A DNA stretch of 64,000 nucleotides, from the NCBI RefSeq assembly GCF_014174495.1, contig NZ_JACJHR010000006.1, positions 1 to 64,000 on the forward strand, given 5' to 3'. The notes below the pieces were generated by a model. It was not told the DNA's origin, searched no databases, and saw only the letters and a list, made by a program, of their open reading frames with translations. The stretch is from Amycolatopsis echigonensis (GTDB lineage Bacteria; Actinomycetota; Actinomycetes; Mycobacteriales; Pseudonocardiaceae). The position numbers and the translations under genes were made by a program. Shown here one piece after another: positions 1-9,038 of this stretch (within the stretch, counting starts at the first letter, position 1; each line of letters opens with the position of its first letter).

Positions 1-975
1 GCGGGCGGCCCGACCACCCCGCGGCTCGTGATCGCGGCCGCTGCCGCGGGCGGTGCGGGGCTGCTCGCGGGCGGCTACAAATCCGCGGAGGCGCTGGCCG
101 CGCAGATCGGCGAGGTGCGGGCCGCTGGCGTGCCGTTCGGCGTGAATCTGTTCGCGCCGAACCCCGTGCCGGTCGACCGGGTCGAGTACGAGCGCTACCG
201 CGCGGCGATCCAGTCCGAAGCGGACCGGCTCGGGGTCGACCTCTCCGGCATCCCGATCACCGAGGACGACGACGGCTGGCGCGACAAGGTCGACTTGTTG
301 CTGGCGGATCCCGTGCCGCTGGCTACGTTCACGTTCGGCATCCCGGACCGTGCCGTGGTTCGTGCACTGCGGGCCGCTCAAACGGTCGTCGGGCAGACGG
401 TCACCACGGCGGCCGAGGCCGAAGCGGCCGTCGCCGCCGGTGTGGACCTCCTGGTGGTGCAGGGCGCGGCCGCGGGCGCGCATTCCGGGACCCTGAGCCC
501 GGATCGGTTGCCGGAGGAGAAGCCGTTGACGGACCTCGTGCGCGAGGTGGCGGCCGTGACGAGCCTGCCCATCGTCGCCGCGGGCGGCATCGCGCAGAGC
601 GGTGACGTCGCGGATGTTCTGCGGGCTGGTGCGGTCGCGGCGATGGTCGGCACCGTTCTGCTCCGCTCGGACGAAAGCGGTGCGTCCGCCACGCACCGCG
701 CCGCGCTCGAACACGCCGCCCCCGGGCGGACCGTGCTGACCCGCGCGTTCTCCGGCCGTCCCGCGCGGGGTTTGCGGAACACGTTCACCGACCGGTTCAC
801 GGCGACGGCGCCGTCGGGGTATCCGGCACTGCACCACCTGACCACCCCGTTCCGGAAGGCCGCCGCGGCGGCCGGCGACCCGGAACGCTTGCACCTGTGG
901 GCAGGCACCGGTTATCCCCACGCGAAAGCCGGGCCGGCCGCTGACATCCTTCGCAATCTCACCGCACACCTCTGA
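1..975 (+). CDS. Nitronate monooxygenase (2-nitropropane dioxygenase family), 5' partial
   Basis: This FMN-dependent TIM-barrel enzyme oxidises alkyl nitronates. The reading frame is already open at base 1 and its first residues (AGGPTTPRL) match the substrate/FMN loop that normally follows the family's N-terminal start, so the true start lies upstream of the window and the GTG at 28 is internal. Family hallmarks visible are the VVQGAAAGAHSG stretch and the glycine-rich phosphate-binding segment IVAAGGIAQSGDV, followed by VGTVLLRSDES. About 324 residues are visible, close to full length for the family. The stop lies 19 nt before the next gene, which is on the same strand and probably cotranscribed. 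Nitronate detoxification is the family's usual role; the substrate here is not known. Confidence 0.85.
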   Translation, partial: AGGPTTPRLVIAAAAAGGAGLLAGGYKSAEALAAQIGEVRAAGVPFGVNLFAPNPVPVDRVEYERYRAAIQSEADRLGVDLSGIPITEDDDGWRDKVDLLLADPVPLATFTFGIPDRAVVRALRAAQTVVGQTVTTAAEAEAAVAAGVDLLVVQGAAAGAHSGTLSPDRLPEEKPLTDLVREVAAVTSLPIVAAGGIAQSGDVADVLRAGAVAAMVGTVLLRSDESGASATHRAALEHAAPGRTVLTRAFSGRPARGLRNTFTDRFTATAPSGYPALHHLTTPFRKAAAAAGDPERLHLWAGTGYPHAKAGPAADILRNLTAHL

Positions 976-994
976 CCCCTGGGGAGCATGCCCG

Positions 995-1491
995 ATGATC
1001 TCGCTCGTCGACTACCAATTCGGCCGCGCCGCACGGGAACGTCTCGCCGCCAGCGCGGACCCCGGCCACGAGGGCGCCGTCGCAGCACTGGAAACCTTCT
1101 ACTACGCCCTCAACCATCGTGACCTGGACGCGCTGTCCGCGGTCTGGTCGCAGGACGAGCTCGCCCAGCTGAACAATCCGGTCGGCGGCATCCTGCGTTC
1201 CGGTTCCGCGGTCACCGACCTGTACCGGCGGATCTTCGCCGGGAACCTCGCCTTGACGGTCACCTTCGGCGACGCGGCCACGTACGAGTGGCCGGAGGTC
1301 GCGGTGTTCGCGGACGGGAGATCGGGCAGTACCACGACCGCACCGGCGCGGAGGTGCCGCTCACCATCCGCACCAGCCGCGTCTTCGGCTACGACCACGC
1401 CGCGGGCCGGTGGCTGCAGGTCCACCACCACGGCAGCATCGACGACCCGGACGAGCTGGCGGCGTATCAGCGGGCTGTACGCGGCGAATAG
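995..1491 (+). pseudogene. SnoaL/NTF2-like protein split by a frameshift
   Basis: The ATG at 995 follows a GGGGAG ribosome site and begins a small NTF2-like fold protein with the usual pattern: helix (ALETFYYALNHRDLDAL), a tryptophan-containing loop, then YRRIFAGN. The frame fails near 1310-1322: upstream residues end with YEWPEVAVFA, while the expected continuation (REIGQYHDRTGAEVPLTI, then SRVFGYD and WLQVHHHGSID) lies in another frame ending at 1491. One missing base around 1312-1320 explains both halves. The intact protein would have about 165 residues, usual for polyketide-cyclase or ketosteroid-isomerase-like NTF2 proteins. It may be a real pseudogene or an assembly error in a G-rich run. 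If uncorrected, the first frame reads on to 1909 without family similarity. Confidence 0.75.
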
Positions 1492-1583
1492 TCTCGAGGC
1501 AACGCATCATTCCGCTGCAGGGACAACGATGTCATTGCGGTACGTCGACCTGATCGAGGGTTGCCGCCCGCATGCGAACAAAG

Positions 1584-1614
1584 AATGGGAGGGAGAGTCC
1601 CTCTCCCTCCCATT
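1584..1614. terminator. Bidirectional hairpin terminator
   Basis: A perfect 14-bp stem, arm AATGGGAGGGAGAG at 1584-1597 and its complement at 1601-1614, closes a 3-nt loop. It is followed by a short T run on the plus strand and preceded by an A-rich stretch. It lies between two convergent genes and can serve both. Confidence 0.8.
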
Positions 1615-1678
1615 TTCTGCTTCCCGCGCGTACCAACTGGCGATGTTTCCAGCCGGTTGCTCCCTGGCTCCGGCGGCG

Positions 1679-2335
1679 TCACGGCGGCGGGAGAACATCC
1701 GCGACGTCGGGGATCTGGTTGAGGAACGCGTCGGACGGGCGACCCTTGATCGGGTCCGTTTCGGCGATGACGACCAGCTTTCCGTCCAGCCGGGACCGGT
1801 AGTGTTTTCCGGTGAAACGAAAGCCGCCTGCTTCGAGAACCTTTGTTCCGAACGGGGTGACGTCACCGGATCCGTACGTGTCTTCCAGCGTGCGGAGCTG
1901 TCCGGCTGATTCGGGCGACGGCATCTTCACCCACGTGACCGAGCCGGCGATCGTGTTCCCGGTCTCGTCCTGAACGACGAACAGCAGCTGGTCGAGCTTG
2001 TCGCACGGATGACGCAGGAAGAACTGCTGCACTCGTCCGAACGACTGGACGGCGCAGCGCAGATCTTTCTTGATCTCCTTCCTGGCCTCCTTGAGAGCCA
2101 GTCGTCGCCATGCCTCGGCGCGATCGCCGTTGCGTGCGGCCTTCTTGCTGGTGGCCGTGTCCGCGTCGGACACGCTCCTGGTCGTCGCGGCGTCGAGCCC
2201 GGCCCCGACCGAGGTGACTGCGTCTCCGCCGCTCGCTGCCGCCATGACTGCTGCCAAGACGGCCGCGCCGAAAACACCGCCTGTCTTGATCCATTTGCCG
2301 TCGGGGCCTCTGGGCTGGTTCGGGTCGAAAGGCAC
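1679..2335 (-). CDS. Hypothetical protein with N-terminal membrane segment
   Basis: A 218-residue protein of unknown function. The N-terminus (MPFDPNQPRGPDGKWIKTG) resembles the short prefix seen on phage- or plasmid-type actinobacterial proteins. A hydrophobic segment follows at about residues 20-36, then a Lys/Arg/Ala-rich helical stretch (residues 60-95) and a compact C-terminal domain with two cysteines (DLRCAVQ, RHPCDKL) and a strand-rich end (GFRFTGKHYRS, KLVVIAETD). A secreted or membrane-anchored globular domain is likely. No family is recognised. It converges with the upstream SnoaL-like gene across a hairpin terminator. Confidence 0.6.
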   Translation of the reverse strand: MPFDPNQPRGPDGKWIKTGGVFGAAVLAAVMAAASGGDAVTSVGAGLDAATTRSVSDADTATSKKAARNGDRAEAWRRLALKEARKEIKKDLRCAVQSFGRVQQFFLRHPCDKLDQLLFVVQDETGNTIAGSVTWVKMPSPESAGQLRTLEDTYGSGDVTPFGTKVLEAGGFRFTGKHYRSRLDGKLVVIAETDPIKGRPSDAFLNQIPDVADVLPPP

Positions 2336-3009
2336 GCGCTGCGCTCCTGTGTCGAGTCAGGGACAGCTCGACTTTGCCGGAACGGGAGCCGGCGGAAAAC
2401 GGCGAGTGGGAGAATCACCTGATCGTCTCAATGCGCGTGCGGGATCCACCTGGCTCCATCGCGCGGAAGACGCCCGTTCGCGGCACTGGCCCTGCCCTGA
2501 ATTTCTCCGTGCGCCTTGGCGTACGGCCTCACCGACGTGCGGTGTTCCGTTCTTGAGACAGAGCGCGGCCCGCCGTGGGTTGGCAAACCGCTGGACACAG
2601 GCGGAAGCGACCTCGGCCGACTCGACGAACGACTGGAGCAGGCCCGATCTCCGGTCAGCGTCGGTCAGTGGATGCGACGTTTGTCGCACGGGACGCCCAA
2701 TTCCGCCGTCATGTGTCGCTCGCGTTCCGGCCGTTCGAGCTAGAGGATGAGCCGATGGCAGACGACCCGGCCGGGCGGCGGCGAGCATCGGCCGTCGACG
2801 CCCTGTCGGTGCGCAACCGCCGAGCAGCCTTTCCGCGACGGCACGATGCGATTCCGGGTACTCGGGATCCAGCTCCACGGCTCCGACCGCGTGATCGCGT
2901 CGCGGCCATCGCCGTGCGGAGAACCGCCTGTCAACGGTCCGAGGCGGCGACCGGCGACCTGATTGCTGCCGTACCGTCCACAAAGGAATGACCTGAGCGG
3001 AGGCACGCG
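2336..3009. other. Non-coding gap, no supported gene
   Basis: About 670 bases between divergent genes. Several short frames are open on both strands, but none has a ribosome site, recognisable domain or codon pattern like its neighbours. A GGAGG site at about 2999-3003 serves the downstream peptidase. The stretch is longer than a promoter needs, so it may contain decayed sequence. Confidence 0.5.
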
Positions 3010-5082
3010 ATGAGCGGCGAGCAGCTGGCGTATCCGGCGGCGAGAACCGTTGATGCCAAGGAGGTCGTCGCGGGGATGACGTTCCCCGATCCCTACCGGT
3101 GGCTCGAAGACGACTCCGAAGAAGCGACGGTCTGGCAGCAGGAGCAGAACTCTCTCACCGACGCGTTCGTCGAGGGATGGCCGCATCTGGCCAGGCTTCG
3201 TGCCGTGGTCGAAGAGTACGTCGCTGACGGCACCGGTTCGCCGAACTGGATGGTCGAACCGGCGCCGCGGTTCGCCGGCGGCCGCTGGTTCCGTCTCGAC
3301 CGGACTCCGGCGCCGGAATACCCGGACCGTGCCGTGCTCGTCGTCTCCGACGAACCGGAAGGCCCCGGGCGGGTCCTCTACGACGCCAACGCCGCCGGTG
3401 ACCAGCAGATCTCGTGGTTCGCTTCGTCCCCGGACGGGCGAAGGGTCGCCTTCGCGGTGTGCGAGAACGGCTCGGACCTGGGCGAGATCTTCTTGCTGGA
3501 CGTGGAAACCGGTCGTCGCCTGGCGGACCGCATTCCACATCGGACGGTGGGCCCGCTGGTCATCCCGCAGTGGCTGCCGGACGGTTCGGGCTTCTTCTAC
3601 ACGGCCGGCATCACCTCCGAGGGCGCCTTCGCCTTGCGGGTATACCTGCACCTCGTCGGGAGTCCGGCCGCCGCCGATCCCGAACCGGTCGACGTCGCCA
3701 ACGGGCCGACTGTCCAGGTGGCCGCGGACGGTCGGCACGCCGTCGTCACCAGCGTTTGGCCGTTGCCGCAGTACGTCTGCGATCTGCCGCGGCGGCAGTG
3801 GCGTCCGTTCGTGCAGGGCATCGACTCGTCGGTCGCGGGCGTCATCGACGGGGATTCCTACGTCGCGGTCACCAACCACGACGCGCCGCGAGGCCGCGTT
3901 GTCGAGATCCCGTTCGACGGACCGAATCCGTCGGACCCGGCCACCTGGCGCGAACTGGTCCCGGAATCCGAGCGCGTGCTCGGCAATCTCCGGCTGGTCG
4001 GCGGGCGGCTGGTGGTGACCGGGTCGGTCGACACCGAGGGCAGGGCCTGGGTCTTCGACCGCGACGGAACGGAACTGGAGGAGGTGCCGCTGCCCGGCCG
4101 GGGCGCGCTGCCTCTCGACGTGCTGCCCAACGCCACCCTCGCTCCCGACGGGCATCCGGACGAGTTCGTGTTCTTGTTCTCGACTCCCGTGTCGTCGCCG
4201 GGGCTGTACCGCTACCGGCTCGGTTCCGGGCGCGTCGACACCCTGCGCGCGCCACGCGCTCGGCTCCGGGGCGTGACCGCCTCGCTCTGCTGGGCGCGAT
4301 CCGCGGACGGCACGCGGGTGCCGTACCACCTGGTCCGGCCGGAGGGCGCCGGAACGGGCCCGGTGCCCACCCTCGTCAGCGGGTACGGCGGCGGCCGGGT
4401 CTCGTGGCCCGCGCAGTTCCCCGGCCCGGTCGCGGCGTTCGTCGCGGCCGGCGGCGCGCTGGCCATCTCCCACCAGCGCGGCGGCAGCGACCTCGGATCG
4501 GACTGGGCCGACGCCGGGCGCGTCGAGCACAAGCAGAACAGCTTCGACGACCTTTACGCGATCGCCGAAGACCTCGTCGCCACCGGGGTGACGACCACCG
4601 AAAAGCTCGCGCTGACCGGCTGGAGCAACGGCGGCATCATGGCCGGGGTCGCGTACGCGCAGCGCCCCGATCTGTGGGCAGCCGTGGTGGCGCAGTGCCC
4701 GGTGCTGGACATCGTCGGGACCCACCGCCACCCGTACGGCCGGTTCGCCGTCACCGCCGAATACGGCGACCTCGACGACCCGGACGACGTCGCCCGTCTC
4801 GCCAGGATGTCGCCGTACCAGAACCTGAAGGACGGCGTCGCCTACCCGGCGCTGTACGTGCACACCGGGGGAGCGGACGTAGCATGCCCGCCCGGCCCGA
4901 CGCGCAAGTTCATCGCCCGGGCACAGGCCGCGACCAGCGTCGGCGGCCCCGCACTGGTGCGGGTGTGGAACGAGGTGGGCCACGGCATGGCCACGAGCCG
5001 ATCGGACAGCATCACCCACGCGACCCATTGGCTCGCCTTCCTGATGCGACATCTCGGCATGGTGCCGCCCGAGGCCGGATGA
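3010..5082 (+). CDS. Prolyl oligopeptidase family serine peptidase (S9A)
   Basis: A 690-residue peptidase that cleaves short peptides after proline or related residues, probably cytoplasmic since no signal peptide is present. The N-terminal segment (YPAARTVDA, DPYRWLED) is the family's entry signature; residues about 70-410 form the beta-propeller and the rest the alpha/beta-hydrolase domain. The triad can be placed as Ser539 in GWSNGG, Asp623 in GGADVACP and His658 in EVGHGMATS. Length and domain order match S9A. The start is supported by a GCGGAGG site 6 nt upstream. The gene ends 14 nt before the convergent IclR gene. Confidence 0.9.
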   Translation: MSGEQLAYPAARTVDAKEVVAGMTFPDPYRWLEDDSEEATVWQQEQNSLTDAFVEGWPHLARLRAVVEEYVADGTGSPNWMVEPAPRFAGGRWFRLDRTPAPEYPDRAVLVVSDEPEGPGRVLYDANAAGDQQISWFASSPDGRRVAFAVCENGSDLGEIFLLDVETGRRLADRIPHRTVGPLVIPQWLPDGSGFFYTAGITSEGAFALRVYLHLVGSPAAADPEPVDVANGPTVQVAADGRHAVVTSVWPLPQYVCDLPRRQWRPFVQGIDSSVAGVIDGDSYVAVTNHDAPRGRVVEIPFDGPNPSDPATWRELVPESERVLGNLRLVGGRLVVTGSVDTEGRAWVFDRDGTELEEVPLPGRGALPLDVLPNATLAPDGHPDEFVFLFSTPVSSPGLYRYRLGSGRVDTLRAPRARLRGVTASLCWARSADGTRVPYHLVRPEGAGTGPVPTLVSGYGGGRVSWPAQFPGPVAAFVAAGGALAISHQRGGSDLGSDWADAGRVEHKQNSFDDLYAIAEDLVATGVTTTEKLALTGWSNGGIMAGVAYAQRPDLWAAVVAQCPVLDIVGTHRHPYGRFAVTAEYGDLDDPDDVARLARMSPYQNLKDGVAYPALYVHTGGADVACPPGPTRKFIARAQAATSVGGPALVRVWNEVGHGMATSRSDSITHATHWLAFLMRHLGMVPPEAG

Positions 5083-5096
5083 CACGTCGCACCCAG

Positions 5097-5843
5097 TCAA
5101 GCGAGCAACGGTCCCAACCGGCGCGCGTGTTCCTTCAGTGCCGTCAGCAGCGCGTCGTCCAGATGCGCGATCCGGGTTGGCGGACCGCACAACGCCAACC
5201 CGGCGACCAGCTGTCCGTCCGCGTCCCGCACCGGCACCGCGACGCAGCCCCGGTCCGGCCGGAGTTCTCCGCATTGCCGGGCGACGCCGGTGCGGGCCGT
5301 TTCCGCCAGCGAGCCGTCGAGTTCCGCGGCATTCACCAGGGTCTGCTCGGTGAAGCCGCGCAGATCTCGGACCAGCGCGCGCCAATCCGGCTGTTCGGCG
5401 AGCAGCAGTTTGCCCAGGGCGGACGTGTGCGGGTAGCGGGACAGCGTCGCCTCGTCGGTGGGCGGATGATCCGGATCGGGGTCGACCAGGACGAGCCGTC
5501 CGGTGGTGAACGAGGCCAGGTGCACGCCCCACCGGACGATGCCGCGCAGGTGCTCGACCACGGTCCGGGCGGCGGTGCACGGCAAGGCCGCGGCGGGCAC
5601 GGTCAGCCGGCCCGCCCGGCGGCCGAGTGCGAAACCGCGCAGGTCGGGGAGGCGGACCAGGTACTCCTCGGCGACCAGCAGGTTCAGCAGCCGGTACGTC
5701 GTGGCGGGCGGCAGGTGCAGTGCGGCGGAGATTTCCTTCGCGGTCACGCCGGGACCGGCCGCGATCACTTCCTCCAGCACCGCCAGCGCGCTCCGCACGG
5801 CTTTCGGCTGCCGTCCGGACAGCGGGGACGCGCCGCCCGTCAT
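5097..5843 (-). CDS. IclR family transcriptional regulator
   Basis: A 248-residue regulator with an N-terminal winged helix (residues about 15-75; VTAKEISAALHLPPATTYRLL is the helix-turn-helix area) and a C-terminal IclR effector domain (about 85-245) containing TSALGKLLLA and a conserved RPDRGCVAVPVRD region. Its ATG overlaps the stop of the upstream permease by 4 nt (ATGA), so the two are translationally coupled. The locus also has a divergent permease-amine oxidase operon, so the likely job is control of amine uptake and oxidation, with the effector an amine or its product. That role is inferred from position. Confidence 0.88.
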   Translation of the reverse strand: MTGGASPLSGRQPKAVRSALAVLEEVIAAGPGVTAKEISAALHLPPATTYRLLNLLVAEEYLVRLPDLRGFALGRRAGRLTVPAAALPCTAARTVVEHLRGIVRWGVHLASFTTGRLVLVDPDPDHPPTDEATLSRYPHTSALGKLLLAEQPDWRALVRDLRGFTEQTLVNAAELDGSLAETARTGVARQCGELRPDRGCVAVPVRDADGQLVAGLALCGPPTRIAHLDDALLTALKEHARRLGPLLA

Positions 5844-7327
5844 CGGTCAGCGTCCTGGCTGCCGAGCAGGTCGGCGGCGCTCGTCTCGTCGTAGATGCCG
5901 ATCGTGGCGAGCCGGGACCGGCGGCGCAGCACCAGCCAGCCCGCCCACACGGCGGCCAGCACGACCATCCCCGCCCAGGCCAGCAGCATCTCGCCGCTCA
6001 CGCCGGACGTGACGAAGAACCCGAGGACCAGCACGAGCACCAGTGCGCTGACTGCCGCCGCGACGACCGGTCCGCGCGTCAGTTCGCCGATCCGGCGCAG
6101 GAACAGCGGCGTCGCGATGCATACCAGCAGGTAGGCGAGAAGGTAGCCGAACACGGTGGTCGCGATCAGCACCTGGAGGATCTGCGCCGGCGACGCCCCG
6201 GTCAGCAGGAACACCGCCGCGACGACGCCGGCCGCTGGCACAGCGACGGCGATCGCGACCGACGGGGTGCGGAAGCGCGGGTGCGTCGTGCCGAACGCGC
6301 GGGGCAGAACGCCTTCGCGGCCCATCGAGAACAGCACGCGCACCAATGCGTTCCCGGTCGCGACCACGCTGGCGAAGAACGACATCGCGATGCCGATCTT
6401 CAGCAACGCCGCGAGCCACGGCATCTCCGCGGCGACTGCCAAGAAGGCGACCGGCTCGGTCTGGCCGGCCAGGCCGCCGGGAGTCGCGGCGTACCCCAGT
6501 TCCTGGACGTAGCACGCGAACAGGTACAGCACGCCGGACCCGCCCGCGGTCCAGAGGATCGCCCGCGGAATCGTCTGGAACGGCCGCTTCGCTTCGACGC
6601 CGAACGCGGCGGCGGCCTCGAATCCGATGAACGCGCCGAGCGCGGGCAATACCCCGGAGGCCACGCCGCGCAACGAGAACGACGGCACGCCGAGCCGGGC
6701 GAACTGGTCCGCCGCGCTAGCGCTGGTCAGCAACGTCGCGAAAATGACCAGCATCAGCACGATCGACACGGCTTCGACCACGAAAACCACCCGCGCGGAC
6801 AGCCGGACGCCGCGCCGGAGCAGGACAGTCGCCACGCCGGTGAGCACGAGCACGATCGCGATCGGCACCGGCCAGCCGGGCGGCAGCAGCGCGGAGAGAT
6901 ACGCGGCGGCGCCGACGTAGGAGACCGCGGTGAGCGCGCCGTAACCGAGCAGGAGCGCCGCGCCGGACGCGAGCGCGGCCACTGGGCTGAGCCCCTTCGC
7001 GGTGATGCTGTACAGCGAGCCGGCGGCCGCCATCCTGCGGGTGAACTGGCCGATGCAGGTGCCGACGAGCAGCGCCACCACGGTCGCGACGAGGAAGGAC
7101 CACAGCGCGGCCGGACCGGCGGTCGCGGCGACGATGGCGGGGGTCGCGGCCATCGCCGCGGTGGGCGCCGTCGCGGACACGGACTGTCCCAGCACTTCGG
7201 CGAACCCCAGCTTGCGGCGGTCGAGGCCGTCGACCGGGGAACGGGGACGCAGCCGGTGCCTCCCGGTCGTGGCCGCGGCGGCCAGTTCGGGATATGTCGT
7301 CAGGTCGGGCCGCCGGTGGTCCGCCAT
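5840..7327 (-). CDS. APC superfamily amino acid/amine permease
   Basis: A 495-residue inner-membrane permease with about 12 hydrophobic segments. The start is the ATG at 7327, preceded by a GGGAGG site; the frame is open further upstream but without protein-like sequence. Residues 40-65 (LGFAEVLGQSVSATAPTAAM) form the unwound first helix typical of APC carriers, and IGFEAAAAFGVEAKRP is the conserved TM6-loop signature. It is followed by an IclR gene with a 4-nt overlap and is divergent from a second APC permease next to a copper amine oxidase. Substrate is probably an amine or amino acid; which one cannot be read from sequence. Confidence 0.88.
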   Translation of the reverse strand: MADHRRPDLTTYPELAAAATTGRHRLRPRSPVDGLDRRKLGFAEVLGQSVSATAPTAAMAATPAIVAATAGPAALWSFLVATVVALLVGTCIGQFTRRMAAAGSLYSITAKGLSPVAALASGAALLLGYGALTAVSYVGAAAYLSALLPPGWPVPIAIVLVLTGVATVLLRRGVRLSARVVFVVEAVSIVLMLVIFATLLTSASAADQFARLGVPSFSLRGVASGVLPALGAFIGFEAAAAFGVEAKRPFQTIPRAILWTAGGSGVLYLFACYVQELGYAATPGGLAGQTEPVAFLAVAAEMPWLAALLKIGIAMSFFASVVATGNALVRVLFSMGREGVLPRAFGTTHPRFRTPSVAIAVAVPAAGVVAAVFLLTGASPAQILQVLIATTVFGYLLAYLLVCIATPLFLRRIGELTRGPVVAAAVSALVLVLVLGFFVTSGVSGEMLLAWAGMVVLAAVWAGWLVLRRRSRLATIGIYDETSAADLLGSQDADR

Positions 7328-7584
7328 CGCCGGGCCTCCCGGTACTGCTGAGCGCGATGCGTGCGGACGAACGATAACCCGCGTCCGGTCCGTCGGCACA
7401 GGCTCGCGAGCTCGAATGAGAATTCCCGGCGCGGTCTTCTCCCGGCGCGGGAAAGCCGGGCCGGGAGGAGCGCCGGAACGAGAACGCCGGACCCGGTTTT
7501 CCCGGCGGCGCGGCGCCGGCCGTTGAACCCCGGCGGCGAGAAGGCGACCGTCGTCTCCCATCCCCACCGCCGCAGGAGGCAGAG
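7328..7584. promoter_or_regulatory. Divergent promoter region of the amine locus
   Basis: About 257 bases separate two divergent permease genes. Both promoters and the presumed IclR site must lie here. The stretch contains GC-rich imperfect inverted repeats around 7435-7525, but no clear -10/-35 pair or single operator could be assigned. Confidence 0.4.
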
Positions 7585-9018
7585 ATGGACACCTCGCGAA
7601 CAACCGCCCCCGCTCCGCCGGCCGCCGAGCCGCGAACCCTGTCCGGCAAGCTCGGCGTCGGCTCGATCGTGTTCATGGTCGTGGCCGCCGCCGCGCCGCT
7701 CACGGTCATCGCCGGCGCGGTGCCGCTCGGCATCGCACAGGGCGACGGCGCGGGTTTCCCCGCCACCTTCGTGCTGTGCTGCGCGGTGCTGCTGTTGTTC
7801 GCCGTCGGATTCTGCGCCATGACCCGGCACGTGCCGAACGCGGGGGCTTTCTACACCTACATCCACAAAGGACTGGGTCGCAGCATGGGCCTCGGCTCGG
7901 CGTTCCTGGCGCTGGTCACCTACACCGCCGTGCAACTCGCCGTCTACGGCTACCTCGGCGCCACGCTCTCCGGTCTCGTCGCGCAGTACGGAGGACCGAC
8001 GCTGCCGTGGTGGCTGTACGCGGTCGCGGCGCTCGGGCTCGTGTCCGCACTCGGGTACCGGCACATCGAACTGTCCGGGAAAGTCCTCGGCGTCCTGCTG
8101 GTCTGCGAGGTCGGCATCGTGCTGGTCTTCGACGCCGTGGTGAACGTCCGCGGCGGCGCGCACGGCCTGTCGACCGCTTTGCTGCAGCCGTCCCAGGTCG
8201 GTTCCGGCTCGCTCGGCATCGGGATCATGTTCGCCATCGCGAGCTTCCTCGGTTTCGAGGCCACCGCGGTCTACCGTTCCGAAGCGCGCCGCCCGGAGCG
8301 CACCGTGCCCCGCGCGACCTACCTCGCGCTGCTGCTGATCGGCGGTTTCTACACGCTGTCCAGCTGGTCGCTCGTCTCCGCGTGGGGCGACAGCGCGGCG
8401 GTCACGCAGGCGAACCAGAACCCTGGCGGCATGCTGATCGCGTCAGTCACCCGCTACCTCGGCGCGGCGGGCGGCGACCTCGTCCAGATCCTGTTGGTCA
8501 CCAGCTTGTTCGCCGCGCTGCTGTCGTTCCACAACGTCATCGCGCGCTACACGTTCTCGCTCGGCAACGCCGGTGCGCTGCCGACCCAGTGCGGCCGCAG
8601 CCACGCGCGGCACGGTTCCCCGCACGTCGCTTCGGTGGCGCAGTCGGTGAGCGCGCTCGTGCTGATCGCGGTGTTCGCGCTGGCGAAGATGGACCCGGTC
8701 ACGCAGGTGTTCTCGTGGATGGCCGGAACCGCGACGCTGGGCGTTCTCGCGCTGATGGCGTTGACCTGCCTGGCGGTGCTGGTGTTCTTCCGCCGCACGA
8801 CGCTCGACCGCCGGCGTTGGAACACCGTCGTCGCGCCGTCGCTCGGCCTGGTCGGGCTGCTCGCCGCGCTGGCGCTGACCGTCGCGAACTTCCCGATGCT
8901 GATCGGCGGTTCCGGCGAGCTGGCCGCGGGGATCGGGCTGATCCTGGTCGCCGCTTTCGCCCTCGGCACCGGTCTTTCGCTGGCCCGCCGCCACCTTCTC
9001 GTCACTCTGCCCGCCTGA
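7585..9018 (+). CDS. APC family permease, probable amine importer
   Basis: A 477-residue, 12-TM permease. A GCAGGAGG site lies just upstream of the ATG. LSGKLGVGSIVFMVVAAAAP is the first-helix motif of the APC family and IASFLGFEATAVYRSEARRP is the TM6 signature. It lies 20 nt upstream of a copper amine oxidase and is surely cotranscribed, so its cargo is most likely the amine that the oxidase consumes. Amine permeases next to tyramine, phenylethylamine or histamine oxidases are a known actinobacterial arrangement; the specific amine is not resolved. It is related to, but clearly distinct in sequence from, the divergent permease at 5840-7327. Confidence 0.9.
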   Translation: MDTSRTTAPAPPAAEPRTLSGKLGVGSIVFMVVAAAAPLTVIAGAVPLGIAQGDGAGFPATFVLCCAVLLLFAVGFCAMTRHVPNAGAFYTYIHKGLGRSMGLGSAFLALVTYTAVQLAVYGYLGATLSGLVAQYGGPTLPWWLYAVAALGLVSALGYRHIELSGKVLGVLLVCEVGIVLVFDAVVNVRGGAHGLSTALLQPSQVGSGSLGIGIMFAIASFLGFEATAVYRSEARRPERTVPRATYLALLLIGGFYTLSSWSLVSAWGDSAAVTQANQNPGGMLIASVTRYLGAAGGDLVQILLVTSLFAALLSFHNVIARYTFSLGNAGALPTQCGRSHARHGSPHVASVAQSVSALVLIAVFALAKMDPVTQVFSWMAGTATLGVLALMALTCLAVLVFFRRTTLDRRRWNTVVAPSLGLVGLLAALALTVANFPMLIGGSGELAAGIGLILVAAFALGTGLSLARRHLLVTLPA

Positions 9019-9038
9019 CCACGACAGGAGTATGCGTC

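Noticed and set aside
2740..5580. Long minus-strand open frame of 946 codons opposite the prolyl oligopeptidase gene
   Set aside because: It is an antisense product of high GC content. The plus strand has a complete peptidase with triad and ribosome site, and the antisense product is arginine/proline-rich with no domain.
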